From: Euryarchaeota archaeon UBA171
GTDB taxonomy: Archaea; Thermoplasmatota; Poseidoniia; Poseidoniales; Thalassarchaeaceae
NCBI GenBank assembly: GCA_002497295.1
Contig: DANO01000006.1
Location: 456 to 24,174 of the forward strand
DNA length: 23,719 nucleotides
Direction of reading: 5' to 3'
The position numbers were made by a program, and so were the translations under genes. The notes below the pieces were generated by a model that saw only the letters and a list, made by a program, of their open reading frames with translations, was not told the DNA's origin and searched no databases. Of this stretch, positions 1 to 7,997 are shown one piece after another; the first letter of the stretch is position 1; each line of letters begins with the position of its first letter.

Positions 1-306
1 ATCACCAGTCAAAATCATGGCTTTGCGGTCGAGGACCCAGCCAAGGGGATGCTCGCACCACACCCTTCAGGAGTCCATTCAGACTCGAATGAGAATGCAC
101 TGGAAAGTAAATTTGAGGTACGATACGTCAACGCAAATGATGGGACTGTCGAAGGCCTCGACCTCATAGACAGGCCATGCTTTACAATCCAATTTCACCC
201 CGAGGCTTGCCCCGGCCCTCATGACGCTTCGATGCTCTTCGACCGATTTTCTGATATCGTGGATGACCATCTGAATTCCACACTGAAAGTTAGGAGTAGA
301 GCCTGA
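1..306 (+). CDS. carA: carbamoyl-phosphate synthase small subunit, C-terminal part (partial at window start)
   Basis: This is the 3' end of carA; the gene begins before the window, and the frame is open from base 1. The 101 visible residues are the end of the class I glutamine amidotransferase domain, which releases ammonia from glutamine for the large subunit. ITSQNHGFAV at the first residues and FHPEACPGPHD near residue 65 are both hallmarks of CarA. The His and Glu of FHPEA are the second and third members of the Cys-His-Glu triad; the catalytic Cys lies outside the window. The TGA stop (304-306) overlaps the ATG of carB (306-308), so the two subunits are translationally coupled. Confidence 0.95.
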   Translation: MTSQNHGFAVEDPAKGMLAPHPSGVHSDSNENALESKFEVRYVNANDGTVEGLDLIDRPCFTIQFHPEACPGPHDASMLFDRFSDIVDDHLNSTLKVRSRA

Positions 307-3300
307 TGCCCAGGAGAGATGATCTGAAGAGGATCGTCATACTTGGATCGGGACCTATCAGAATAGGCCAGGCTGCAGAGTTCGATTTTTCAGGATCACA
401 AGCCTGCCGAGCACTTCGTAATGATGGTTATGAGGTCATACTCATCAATTCCAATCCAGCTACAATACAGAATGACCCCGAGATGGCCGACAAGATATAC
501 ATCGAGCCACTTCTGCCCGAAGTCGTCGCAAGAATTCTGGAAATTGAATCACCGGATGCACTTCTCGCCGGAATGGGTGGCCAGACAGCGCTCAATATAG
601 CCACAGCACTGGCCCATGGGGGGACGTTGGCAAAACTCGGTGTGGAACTAATCGGGTGCGATCTCCAGGCAATAGATGATGCCGAAGACAGAGATCGATT
701 CAAGAAAGTTTGCGAAGAAATAGACCTCCCAGTGTGTCGTGCGATAGCTTGCAGCTCGATAGACGAAGTTCTGGCCGCAGCAGACGATCTCGGAGCATTT
801 CCCCTGCTAATACGACCGGCGTTTACGCTAGGGGGTCTCGGGGGCGGCACCGCGTTCAATACGGGAGAACTCGTTGAGATAGCAAGACAGGGCATACTTC
901 ATTCATCCATCGGGCAGGTACTCATCGAGGAAAGTATACTTGGATGGCAGGAGTATGAGTACGAGGTCATGCGCGACACATCAGATAATGCGATTATTGT
1001 CTGTACGATGGAAAATCTGGATCCAATGGGCGTTCATACAGGGGAATCAGTTGTAGTCGCACCTCAGCAGACTCTGTCAGACAGAGACCATCAGAATCTC
1101 AGGGATGCAGCACTCAAACTAATCAGAAGATTGAACATAAAGGGCGGTTGCAATGTCCAGTTTGCAGTAGAACAGTCAACAGGCGAATATCGAGTTATAG
1201 AAGTAAACCCGAGAGTCTCAAGGTCATCTGCTCTAGCATCTAAGGCGACTGGCTATCCGATTGCTAGGATGGCGGCGTTAATCGCTGTGGGTTACACGCT
1301 CGATGAGTTGCCAAATCCTATCACAGGAGAGGGGACCACAGCTGCCTTTGAGCCGACGCTGGACTACTGCGTTGTAAAAATACCTAGATGGCCCTTTGAC
1401 AAATTCAGGACTGCAGACAGGACCATCGGGACATCAATGAAGTCCACAGGCGAGGTAATGGCGATAGGAAGGGGCTTCGAAGAAGCATTCCTGAAAGCAT
1501 GGTCCAGCCTAGAATATGGCACACCCCACCCACGTCCACTTACAATGGCAGATGCATCTGGAGGAGAGACAATGGATGAGCGAGCCACGATCCCCCTTGA
1601 TGATACGATTCTAGAATCATGGCTATCAATACCATCTGATCGTAGGATGGCTGCAATCTTTGAATCCTTTAGAAGAGGGTGGGGCGTAGAGAAGGTAAGG
1701 GAAATTTCTGGAGGAATAACCAGGTGGTTTTTGCACAGATTCTCGATAATGGCGTCAATCGAAGCAGAGATCGTGGAGGCCGGCATTTCCTCAGATATAG
1801 AAAACGTCGAAGAAAAATCAATCAGACGATGGAAAGGGTACGGCTTCTCAGACGCACATATCGTCGATGCAATGAATGGGTTCAAGCCACAGATAGATGT
1901 TTCCGCCGCCACTCGGATGACGAAGCACAGGCATTCGTTAGGAATACACCCGGTATTCAGGATGGTCGACTCATGCGCTGCGGAGTTCGCTGCGGTAACT
2001 CCCTATTATTATTCGACTTACGAGGGAGGCAACGCTTCAAGAGGAATAGACAAGGTCCAAGCAGACGCGTTGAAAGATGTCAGAAGAATGGTCGTGATAG
2101 GATCGGGACCAATTAGAATAGGTCAGGGAATTGAATTCGATTATGGCTGTGTTCACGCAGTAGGTGCAATACGGGATATGGGGCATGAGGCCATTATTAT
2201 CAATAATAATCCTGAAACAGTATCAACTGACTTCGATACTAGCGATCGTCTTTATTTCGACCCCCTAACTCTTGAATCTGTCATTGAGATACTCCTGAGG
2301 GAAAGAGCGGATGGCATAATTTTGCAATTTGGCGGCCAGACTGCAATCAATCTCGCACTGCCGATTCAGGGCCAGCTCGACCACCTGCATTCCATGGGAG
2401 TAGACTTGAAGATGGCTGGAACGTCACCTGATTCAGTCGATGAGGCGAGCGACAGGCATCGTTTCGAGGAGTTCGCTACTAGGAATGGATTGAGGATGCC
2501 GAGAGGCATCACGGCAAAAGATCCCATCGCAGTTAGGAATGGTGCTGCTGAGATAGGATTCCCAGTCTTGATCAGGCCGTCCTATGTGTTGGGTGGCAGA
2601 GGAATGGAGGTACTTGCGGACTCAAAACAGCTAGAAGCGTACATGTCTGAGGCCTACGTTGCTCCTGAGAAACCCCTCCTCGTTGATGAATATCTGGGGA
2701 ATGCCATAGAACTGGACGTAGATGCCGTCTGCGATGGCCACGAGGTACTGATAGGCGCAGTGATGGAGCATCTGGAAGAGGCAGGGATACATTCTGGCGA
2801 TTCAACGTGCTTTATCCCTACTCAGAATGTATCGAAAGCTATCCTCGAGGAGGTCGAAGAGTGGACCAAACGAATAGGGCTCAAACTTGGCGTAATTGGG
2901 TGTTACAACATACAGTTCGCAATAAAGGGCGACAAACTATTCGTGCTCGAGGTCAATCCGCGAGGATCCAGGACATTCCCCTTCGTCGCGAAATCAACAG
3001 GCATCCCTCTCGCAAGAATAGCTGCAAGGATCACAATGGGCGATCGTCTAGAGGACTTGGACATACCTGAGAGACAGATCGACGCAGTCGCTGTCAAGGC
3101 ACCAGTTTTCCCATTCATAAAGCTCAGAGGACTAGATCCGGCGCCCGGGCCAGAGATGAAATCTACAGGAGAAGTGATGGGTTCTCACAAATCCCCTGCC
3201 GCTGCCTATCTGAAAGCAAGGATGGCCACAGAAATACCAGTCCCAACCCACGGAGGTGTGTACATCACAGTGAAGGACGCAGACAAACATTCGATCATAC

Positions 3301-3653
3301 CCCTTGCTGAGGAGCTGCATTCGATGGGCTTCACCATTTATGCAACGCACGGTACTGCCTCTGTAATCCGGGAGTCCGGGGGACTGCCCGTTAACACCGT
3401 CTACAGGATAGCCGAACAGGGCTCGCCGGACGCACTAGACTTGATGCGCGAAGGAAAGATCCAACTCATCATCAATACCCCTACTGGCTCTGGGGGCGCC
3501 ATACTCGATGGAAATATGATGAGAAGACTCGCCGTCGAGCTGAACATTCCGTTTGTAACAACACTTTCAGGCGCAAAGATGGAGGTCAAGGCGATATCTG
3601 AATTGATCAAGGGAGTACCCGAGCCAAGGAGTCTGACAATCGGGACCGTCTAA
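306..3653 (+). CDS. carB: carbamoyl-phosphate synthase large subunit
   Basis: This subunit makes carbamoyl phosphate from bicarbonate, ammonia and two ATP, for pyrimidine and arginine synthesis. The 1115 residues show the internal duplication of the family. VILGSGPIRIGQ begins the first ATP-grasp half near residue 11, and VVIGSGPIRIGQGIEFDYG begins the second near residue 595. An oligomerisation region lies between them. A C-terminal MGS-like allosteric domain starts near residue 985 (motifs YITVKD, ATHGTA, IINTPTG). The length is slightly above the roughly 1070 residues of bacterial CarB, so it is a single-chain enzyme rather than the split form of some archaea. The start overlaps the carA stop. 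The 3' end overlaps the convergent lysS gene by 4 bases. Confidence 0.97.
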   Translation: MPRRDDLKRIVILGSGPIRIGQAAEFDFSGSQACRALRNDGYEVILINSNPATIQNDPEMADKIYIEPLLPEVVARILEIESPDALLAGMGGQTALNIATALAHGGTLAKLGVELIGCDLQAIDDAEDRDRFKKVCEEIDLPVCRAIACSSIDEVLAAADDLGAFPLLIRPAFTLGGLGGGTAFNTGELVEIARQGILHSSIGQVLIEESILGWQEYEYEVMRDTSDNAIIVCTMENLDPMGVHTGESVVVAPQQTLSDRDHQNLRDAALKLIRRLNIKGGCNVQFAVEQSTGEYRVIEVNPRVSRSSALASKATGYPIARMAALIAVGYTLDELPNPITGEGTTAAFEPTLDYCVVKIPRWPFDKFRTADRTIGTSMKSTGEVMAIGRGFEEAFLKAWSSLEYGTPHPRPLTMADASGGETMDERATIPLDDTILESWLSIPSDRRMAAIFESFRRGWGVEKVREISGGITRWFLHRFSIMASIEAEIVEAGISSDIENVEEKSIRRWKGYGFSDAHIVDAMNGFKPQIDVSAATRMTKHRHSLGIHPVFRMVDSCAAEFAAVTPYYYSTYEGGNASRGIDKVQADALKDVRRMVVIGSGPIRIGQGIEFDYGCVHAVGAIRDMGHEAIIINNNPETVSTDFDTSDRLYFDPLTLESVIEILLRERADGIILQFGGQTAINLALPIQGQLDHLHSMGVDLKMAGTSPDSVDEASDRHRFEEFATRNGLRMPRGITAKDPIAVRNGAAEIGFPVLIRPSYVLGGRGMEVLADSKQLEAYMSEAYVAPEKPLLVDEYLGNAIELDVDAVCDGHEVLIGAVMEHLEEAGIHSGDSTCFIPTQNVSKAILEEVEEWTKRIGLKLGVIGCYNIQFAIKGDKLFVLEVNPRGSRTFPFVAKSTGIPLARIAARITMGDRLEDLDIPERQIDAVAVKAPVFPFIKLRGLDPAPGPEMKSTGEVMGSHKSPAAAYLKARMATEIPVPTHGGVYITVKDADKHSIIPLAEELHSMGFTIYATHGTASVIRESGGLPVNTVYRIAEQGSPDALDLMREGKIQLIINTPTGSGGAILDGNMMRRLAVELNIPFVTTLSGAKMEVKAISELIKGVPEPRSLTIGTV

Positions 3654-5218
3654 GTTAGGGAAAATAACTCTGACAACTCATCACGATCGCATTCTACCAT
3701 TAATGTGGAGGCCTTGGGCCCGTTGCTTTTCCCTATTAATACCGAATATATGGCCGAATACCCCTTCTTCGCCCCTATACCGCATACGTCTATGGAATCA
3801 ACAATCAAAGACCCTATGCCTGAATCGCTCCATTCGCATTCTTTGAATTTGGCCCCGAGGTGCCTTATGAATGCGATTTGATTACTATCGAGAGAATTTA
3901 GTATATTGCGATCCGCAATTTTTGATATTTCTATTCGGCTTTCTTCTGGAAAGTGCCTTCCATCGATCCAAGCTCGCATCCTTGATAGACGTAATTTCAA
4001 CGCCTCAGACGGGTATCCTGAAAGATGCCCTGATTTTCGCAGCGAATCCCAAACAAGTTCGTCTTCGGATCTGATTTGTGCCAAAAGTGAAAGATGTCTG
4101 AATGGGACCTGTCCTGCCTCAATTGGCACATCTCTCGCAATTTGACTCAGTCTGAGTGCACCATGCGCCGTAGCTGCTGCCACTTGCTTTCGACGAGGCT
4201 CGTCATCCCGGACAATGGGGGGGGATTTGACAAGTCTTTCATATTCATCGGCCGTTTCGAACAGCATATTGCCTGTATTGAAATCGATATGCTTGGACAT
4301 CTTTGTTCTGGCAATAATGTACCTTACAATCTCTGGAGGGACGATTTCCAGAGTTTCTAGAGGGCCAACCGTATTCCCGCTGGAACTGGACATGGGTCCC
4401 ATGCCTTTGATCTGTATCCATTCATAGACCATTTTTCTGGGAGGTTCATGGTTCAGGAGACGTGAAATTGGTATTCCTGTATCATATGAGCCGCCTGCTG
4501 AGCCATGATCCTTGCCGGCTGGCTCACAGGTTATGCCATGGAGGCCCCACCGAGCAGCCCAATCAACTCTCCAAGGCATTTTGCCCTCTGCTTTTCTTAT
4601 GTCTGACTTCCCTTCTACGCCGTGCCTATCTTTCCAATGGACATATGGTCGATCATACCCCGTCACTCTTACCCCATCGAGACTTCCATCGGACCCAAGA
4701 GGATTGTAAGGGAACCAATACTCATCAAGATCCCTGCCGGATATGGTTTCTATGATGCCTCTTATCTCATCACGCTTGTCTATAGCGGAATGAATTCTGT
4801 TTTCCAAGGCCCCCGATGCGTACACTTCGTGGTTTAGAACAACCTCCGGGACTACGCCTATGGCTTCTAGGGACCTCAGGAAGGGATCTAGAAAGTGATC
4901 AGCATAGCTTCCTAGCGAAGCATCTGGCTTTCCACCGGCCCCCGGGGCTGGTATGAATGCAAGAGGATGGCCGATAAATTGCTCATAAGATTCATCAAGA
5001 AATGAATATACTCTCCTCAACGGGTCCATACTGTCTACGATGAATATGTATCTCGATTCGATGCCTCTGTCCAGGCAGCTCCGATGTATCATTTCCGCTG
5101 AAAGAATCTCTCTCAGATGGCCTATGTGAAAACTTCCGGAGGGAGTTATCCCCGATGCCACCGTCTGTGGCCCACCTCTCTCTGAGAGGACTCTTGCAGC
5201 ATGATCCGCCCAGTGCAT
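3650..5218 (-). CDS. lysS: lysyl-tRNA synthetase, class I
   Basis: This enzyme charges tRNA-Lys and is the class I (archaeal) form rather than the class II bacterial/eukaryotic form. The 522 residues carry the HIGH motif at 31-34 (SGSFHIGHLRE) and the KMSKS-region equivalent MSSSSGN at 276-282, where many relatives have MSSSKGN. The conserved block KMPWRVDWAARW is at 213-224. Just before it, where P. horikoshii-type enzymes have a four-Cys zinc-binding knuckle, residues 167-205 contain no cysteine. The ATG at 5218 follows a GAGGAAGG Shine-Dalgarno-like stretch. The gene lies 11 bases after the GfcR-like gene and is probably co-transcribed with it. Its stop overlaps the convergent carB stop. 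Confidence 0.95.
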   Translation of the reverse strand: MHWADHAARVLSERGGPQTVASGITPSGSFHIGHLREILSAEMIHRSCLDRGIESRYIFIVDSMDPLRRVYSFLDESYEQFIGHPLAFIPAPGAGGKPDASLGSYADHFLDPFLRSLEAIGVVPEVVLNHEVYASGALENRIHSAIDKRDEIRGIIETISGRDLDEYWFPYNPLGSDGSLDGVRVTGYDRPYVHWKDRHGVEGKSDIRKAEGKMPWRVDWAARWGLHGITCEPAGKDHGSAGGSYDTGIPISRLLNHEPPRKMVYEWIQIKGMGPMSSSSGNTVGPLETLEIVPPEIVRYIIARTKMSKHIDFNTGNMLFETADEYERLVKSPPIVRDDEPRRKQVAAATAHGALRLSQIARDVPIEAGQVPFRHLSLLAQIRSEDELVWDSLRKSGHLSGYPSEALKLRLSRMRAWIDGRHFPEESRIEISKIADRNILNSLDSNQIAFIRHLGAKFKECEWSDSGIGSLIVDSIDVCGIGAKKGYSAIYSVLIGKSNGPKASTLMVECDRDELSELFSLT

Positions 5219-5229
5219 GTGTGCCTTCC

Positions 5230-5814
5230 TCAGATTCTAGCAGCGCGAACAAGGGCCCTCAAGGGGATACCATCGATTTCGTCCATCCAAGTCTTATTCA
5301 CCAATACCAGGCAAAGTAAAACCTTGGCACCAGCATTAGTGAGGTGTTCGATAGTTTTGCGCATGGTCAAACCCGATGAAACGACGTCGTCTATCACGAC
5401 GACTCTTTTGCCCTCTACGCCTGCAAAAACTTCTGACAGATGCCCGCCTTCCTCTTCGCTGATACTACGGGCCACGCTGAGTTCAAGATCCATGCCGGAA
5501 GCTATGCATGTGGCAAATGGTATGCCGTTGATGGAAATACCGACTATTGAGTCAACTTCCTCCTCTACTTCTTCCAGCATTATATCTGCGAATATTTCCG
5601 AGACTGCCTCAATCCTTTCACCTTTGACAGCTATGGACCTCCACCCCACCCTGATATCAGCAGGATGATCCTCAACTGGCTGCTGAGTGGATGATAACCA
5701 TTGGATCGTTGTCTGGGACAAAGAGAGCTCATCAGCTATTTGTTGAGAGTTAAGCCCCTTCGCTTTCATTGTGGCGACTGCTGAGCGGAGCTCATCGATA
5801 GACTGAGGCGGCAT
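5230..5814 (-). CDS. gfcR: GfcR/PyrE-like regulator: HTH plus orotate-phosphoribosyltransferase-type domain
   Basis: The 194 residues combine an N-terminal helix-turn-helix (about 18-42, GLNSQQIADELSLSQTTIQWL) with a type I phosphoribosyltransferase domain. The PRPP-binding signature VVVIDDVVSSG is at 138-148. This is the archaeal family first annotated as PyrE2. A haloarchaeal member, GfcR, has been characterised as a transcriptional regulator of central sugar metabolism. The HTH favours a regulator or bifunctional role over simple orotate phosphoribosyltransferase. Its position between dut and lysS, near carAB, is compatible with either a pyrimidine or a sugar link. It starts 57 bases after dut and ends 11 bases before lysS. 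The symbol is by family, not by proven function. Confidence 0.82.
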   Translation of the reverse strand: MPPQSIDELRSAVATMKAKGLNSQQIADELSLSQTTIQWLSSTQQPVEDHPADIRVGWRSIAVKGERIEAVSEIFADIMLEEVEEEVDSIVGISINGIPFATCIASGMDLELSVARSISEEEGGHLSEVFAGVEGKRVVVIDDVVSSGLTMRKTIEHLTNAGAKVLLCLVLVNKTWMDEIDGIPLRALVRAARI

Positions 5815-5871
5815 GGCCTGAAGCCCACCCCGGGTAACAAGAATGCTTCGGAGATAGTTTACGTTTCGAAC

Positions 5872-6339
5872 TCAGAAACGACCTGTTGAGCCAAAACCGC
5901 CCTCTCCTCGTTCCGTATCGCCCAGAGACTCCAGATTTACCTCAGTAAACTCGCTTGGCGGGATTGGCGCTATCACCATCTGCGCAATACGTTCTCCTTT
6001 CTCTATGGTGTATGAACTCCCTTCTCCAATCCAAGTCATGAGCACAAACAACTCCCCCCGATAATCGGCATCAATGGTTCCAATGCTATGTGGAAGAATA
6101 AGCCCCTTTCGTCCAAGAGACGATCTTGCACGTATCTGCCCCTCGAACCCAACTGGAATTGCAACTTTTAACCCGGTCGGAACCATGGTTGAACTTCTGA
6201 ATTCTACGATTGTCTGCTCGACGGCTCTAATGTCCCATCCGGCTGCGTATTCCGAGCCTCTCACGGGTAATGCAGCATCAGGGTGCGTGCGTACCACCTT
6301 CACTTCGATGGGAGCGACCATGCCCTTTGCTAGGGCCAT
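5872..6339 (-). CDS. dut: deoxyuridine 5'-triphosphate nucleotidohydrolase (dUTPase, trimeric type)
   Basis: This enzyme hydrolyses dUTP to dUMP and pyrophosphate, keeping uracil out of DNA and feeding dTMP synthesis. The 155 residues show all five motifs of the trimeric family. Motif 1 is AAGWDIRA (32-39), motif 2 is ARSSLG (71-76), motif 3 is GTIDADYRGEL (87-97), motif 4 is GERIAQMVI (115-123), and motif 5 is the C-terminal RGEGGFGSTGRF. The usual PRSGLA motif 2 reads ARSSLG, a conservative variant. A GGAGG-containing stretch lies about 12 bases before the chosen ATG (6339). A second ATG six codons in (MVAPIEVK) is also possible. The gene is divergent from aIF2-beta with about 53 bases between the starts. 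Confidence 0.93.
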   Translation of the reverse strand: MALAKGMVAPIEVKVVRTHPDAALPVRGSEYAAGWDIRAVEQTIVEFRSSTMVPTGLKVAIPVGFEGQIRARSSLGRKGLILPHSIGTIDADYRGELFVLMTWIGEGSSYTIEKGERIAQMVIAPIPPSEFTEVNLESLGDTERGEGGFGSTGRF

Positions 6340-6392
6340 GTGTCCATATCCCCTCCGGTGAGGTGAAAAGGGACGGGTGGTTCAGCAGCCAC

Positions 6393-6803
6393 ATGGGAGA
6401 GTTCGATTACGAGTCGCTGTTGGACAGGGCCAGAGACCGTATTCCAAAGGATATCAGCGAACGTGCTCGCTGGACGATGCCTGAGCCAGAAATCCTTCTG
6501 GAAGGAAATCAGACCATACTTCGAAACTTCTCCTCGATAGTCGACTCAATGGATCGTGATGCCAACCATGTCTATCAATTCCTGATCAATGAGCTGGGTA
6601 CTTCTGGCACTCAGGAATCTACTCGGATATTGCTCAAAGGAAGAGTGCCTCCGAAGAGAATCAAGGAGAAGATAGTGGCCTATGTCAAGACATTCATTCT
6701 TTGTGGCCAGTGTAAAGCACCAGATACCAGATTCATCAAAGAAGACCGTACTTATCTACTGAAATGTCAGGCATGTGGCGCCACTAGGCCCGTACGTCTA
6801 TGA
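6393..6803 (+). CDS. eif2b: translation initiation factor aIF2 subunit beta
   Basis: This is the beta subunit of archaeal IF2, the GTP-dependent complex that brings initiator tRNA to the small ribosomal subunit. The 136-residue product starts at MGEFDYESLLDRA, which matches the usual short N-terminus of archaeal homologues (M-DYE-LL-RA). A central alpha-beta domain follows, then a C-terminal zinc ribbon with two CxxC pairs, CGQC and CQAC, near residues 109-130. The frame stays open upstream, with a possible GTG start at 6363, but the family N-terminus favours ATG 6393. The weak GGTGG about 10 bases upstream is the only ribosome-site candidate. The next gene follows closely and is probably co-transcribed. 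Confidence 0.92.
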   Translation: MGEFDYESLLDRARDRIPKDISERARWTMPEPEILLEGNQTILRNFSSIVDSMDRDANHVYQFLINELGTSGTQESTRILLKGRVPPKRIKEKIVAYVKTFILCGQCKAPDTRFIKEDRTYLLKCQACGATRPVRL

Positions 6804-6828
6804 TCTTGCTACAGCAGCCACAAAGGAT

Positions 6829-7542
6829 ATGCAGGATGCATTCCAAGATTTTGTTATGGGGTCGGAGAAAAATGCATTACTAGCAATATCGCTAGTCGGC
6901 TTCGCCCCCACCCTTTCGATATTGATGACTCTCTTGGTGATAGACGGCGAATTGGCGTCCCAGACATTCTTCATCTTGTGTAAGGCATGGATATTATTCA
7001 TTCCAACCTACTGGTTCTTGAGGGTCGAGGGAAATCCCATCTCATGGTCGCCGTCGGGTAAAAACGGAATATTCGAGGGAGTCGTCACAGGCGTGGCTAT
7101 GAGCGGGATAATATTCGTAGTATGGGCGACTCTTGGGGATTCCATAGATACTGAATCCATGGTCGAGCAGCTGCAAAACACCGGCCTGACCAGTATTGAA
7201 GTCTACGTGGCTGGGATGTTTTACTGGATATTCCTCAATAGCATGCTTGAGGAGTATGTTTTCCGTTGGTTCATAACCGTGAAAGGAATTGAACTCACAG
7301 GAAGTGAACTCGGGGGAATCATCGTATCTGCCTTGATGTTCACACTCCATCACGCTCTAGCGCTTCATCTGTTCGGATTCGAATGGTGGCAGACTGGAAT
7401 AGCATGTTTCGGCTTGATCTCAGCAGCTGCAATTTGGTCATGGCTGTACATACGCCACAGGTCGATATGGGTCTGCTGGATATCCCACGCAATTTGTGAC
7501 GTTGCTGTATTCGCGATAGGATACCAACTGGTGTTTAATTAA
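6829..7542 (+). CDS. CPBP-family intramembrane metalloprotease (CAAX protease-like)
   Basis: This is an integral membrane protein of 237 residues from the chosen ATG, with about six hydrophobic segments. It carries the CPBP/ABI (Rce1-like) motifs: EEYVFR (EExxxR) at 141-146, a histidine pair at 174-175 in FTLHHALALH, and SHAICD at 219-224. In the last motif Asp stands where Asn is more common. Family members cleave substrates within the membrane or process prenylated C-termini; the substrate here is unknown. The start is uncertain: the frame opens at 6775 inside aIF2-beta, and ATGs at 6829 and 6856 are both possible. I chose 6829 because an AAAGG lies just upstream and it avoids the overlap. 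Confidence 0.82.
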   Translation: MQDAFQDFVMGSEKNALLAISLVGFAPTLSILMTLLVIDGELASQTFFILCKAWILFIPTYWFLRVEGNPISWSPSGKNGIFEGVVTGVAMSGIIFVVWATLGDSIDTESMVEQLQNTGLTSIEVYVAGMFYWIFLNSMLEEYVFRWFITVKGIELTGSELGGIIVSALMFTLHHALALHLFGFEWWQTGIACFGLISAAAIWSWLYIRHRSIWVCWISHAICDVAVFAIGYQLVFN

Positions 7543-7552
7543 AAAAAATAGA
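7540..7552 (+). promoter_or_regulatory. candidate TATA box for the gene at 7578
   Basis: An A-rich run (TAAAAAAAATAGA) lies 26 to 38 bases before the GTG at 7578 and overlaps the stop codon of the preceding CPBP gene. The spacing fits an archaeal TATA element feeding a leaderless or short-leader transcript. It is base composition plus spacing only. Confidence 0.4.
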
Positions 7553-7577
7553 TACCTATCCCCTTGTCTGGGGTATC

Positions 7578-7997
7578 GTGGTTTCCAACAACCTGCCTTC
7601 CTCTGCACCTCCCCCTGAGATTCCAACCTCCTCGCCTATTCCAGTACCAGTGCCCCGGCCGCAGGGAATTCCCCCTGGCTTAATCCAGGGAAATGTGGTG
7701 GTTTCTTATCGGCGTCTTCCGTCAAATAGCGCAGCTGCAGTGGGCATGGTATTGGGCATCGTATCTCTTGTTTTCACTGTCATCGCCCCGCTATTCTTCT
7801 TCTGTTGATTCTTATCCCTGCCAATGGCCCTGGTTGGAGTCGCTTTCTCGCATGCCGGGCTCTAGAACTCCAGAACATCCGGGGTTGGCAACGGTCAAGC
7901 AGTGGCCGGACTAATACTCAACTACATACAAGTCGTGCCTTTTGCGGGACTAATGATTCTGGTTCTGCTTGGAGTTACAACAATACCAGAGATCTGA
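7578..7997 (+). pseudogene. DUF4190-like proline-rich membrane protein interrupted by two in-frame stop codons
   Basis: Reading one frame from GTG 7578 to TGA 7995-7997 gives 139 codons with nonsense codons at 7806 (TGA) and 7863 (TAG) but no frameshift. The first 76 residues hold a proline-rich N-terminus (PVPVPRP) and a membrane segment, AAVGMVLGIVSLVF. After the TGA the frame continues as FLSLPMALVGVAFSHAGL, and after the TAG as SGVGNGQAVAGLILNYI. The last stretch matches the G-GlAiAGLilGy ending of DUF4190 domains. The final stop abuts the stop of the convergent gene (TGA|TCA), as expected if the full frame was once the gene. TGG to TGA is the simplest origin of the first stop. It could be a young pseudogene, a sequencing error or, less likely, recoding. 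Confidence 0.7.

Noticed and set aside
1679..2116. Long plus-strand frame inside carB
   Set aside because: It overlaps the conserved carB coding region in another frame and has no domain-like sequence.
4217..4224. Run of eight Gs as a possible frameshift site in lysS
   Set aside because: The lysS frame reads smoothly through it (KSPPIV) and the flanking sequence stays in family register.
7806..7808. TGA in the DUF4190-like frame as a selenocysteine codon
   Set aside because: A second in-frame stop (TAG at 7863) would still end the protein, no SECIS-like hairpin was recognised, and Trp fits the DUF4190 pattern at this site.
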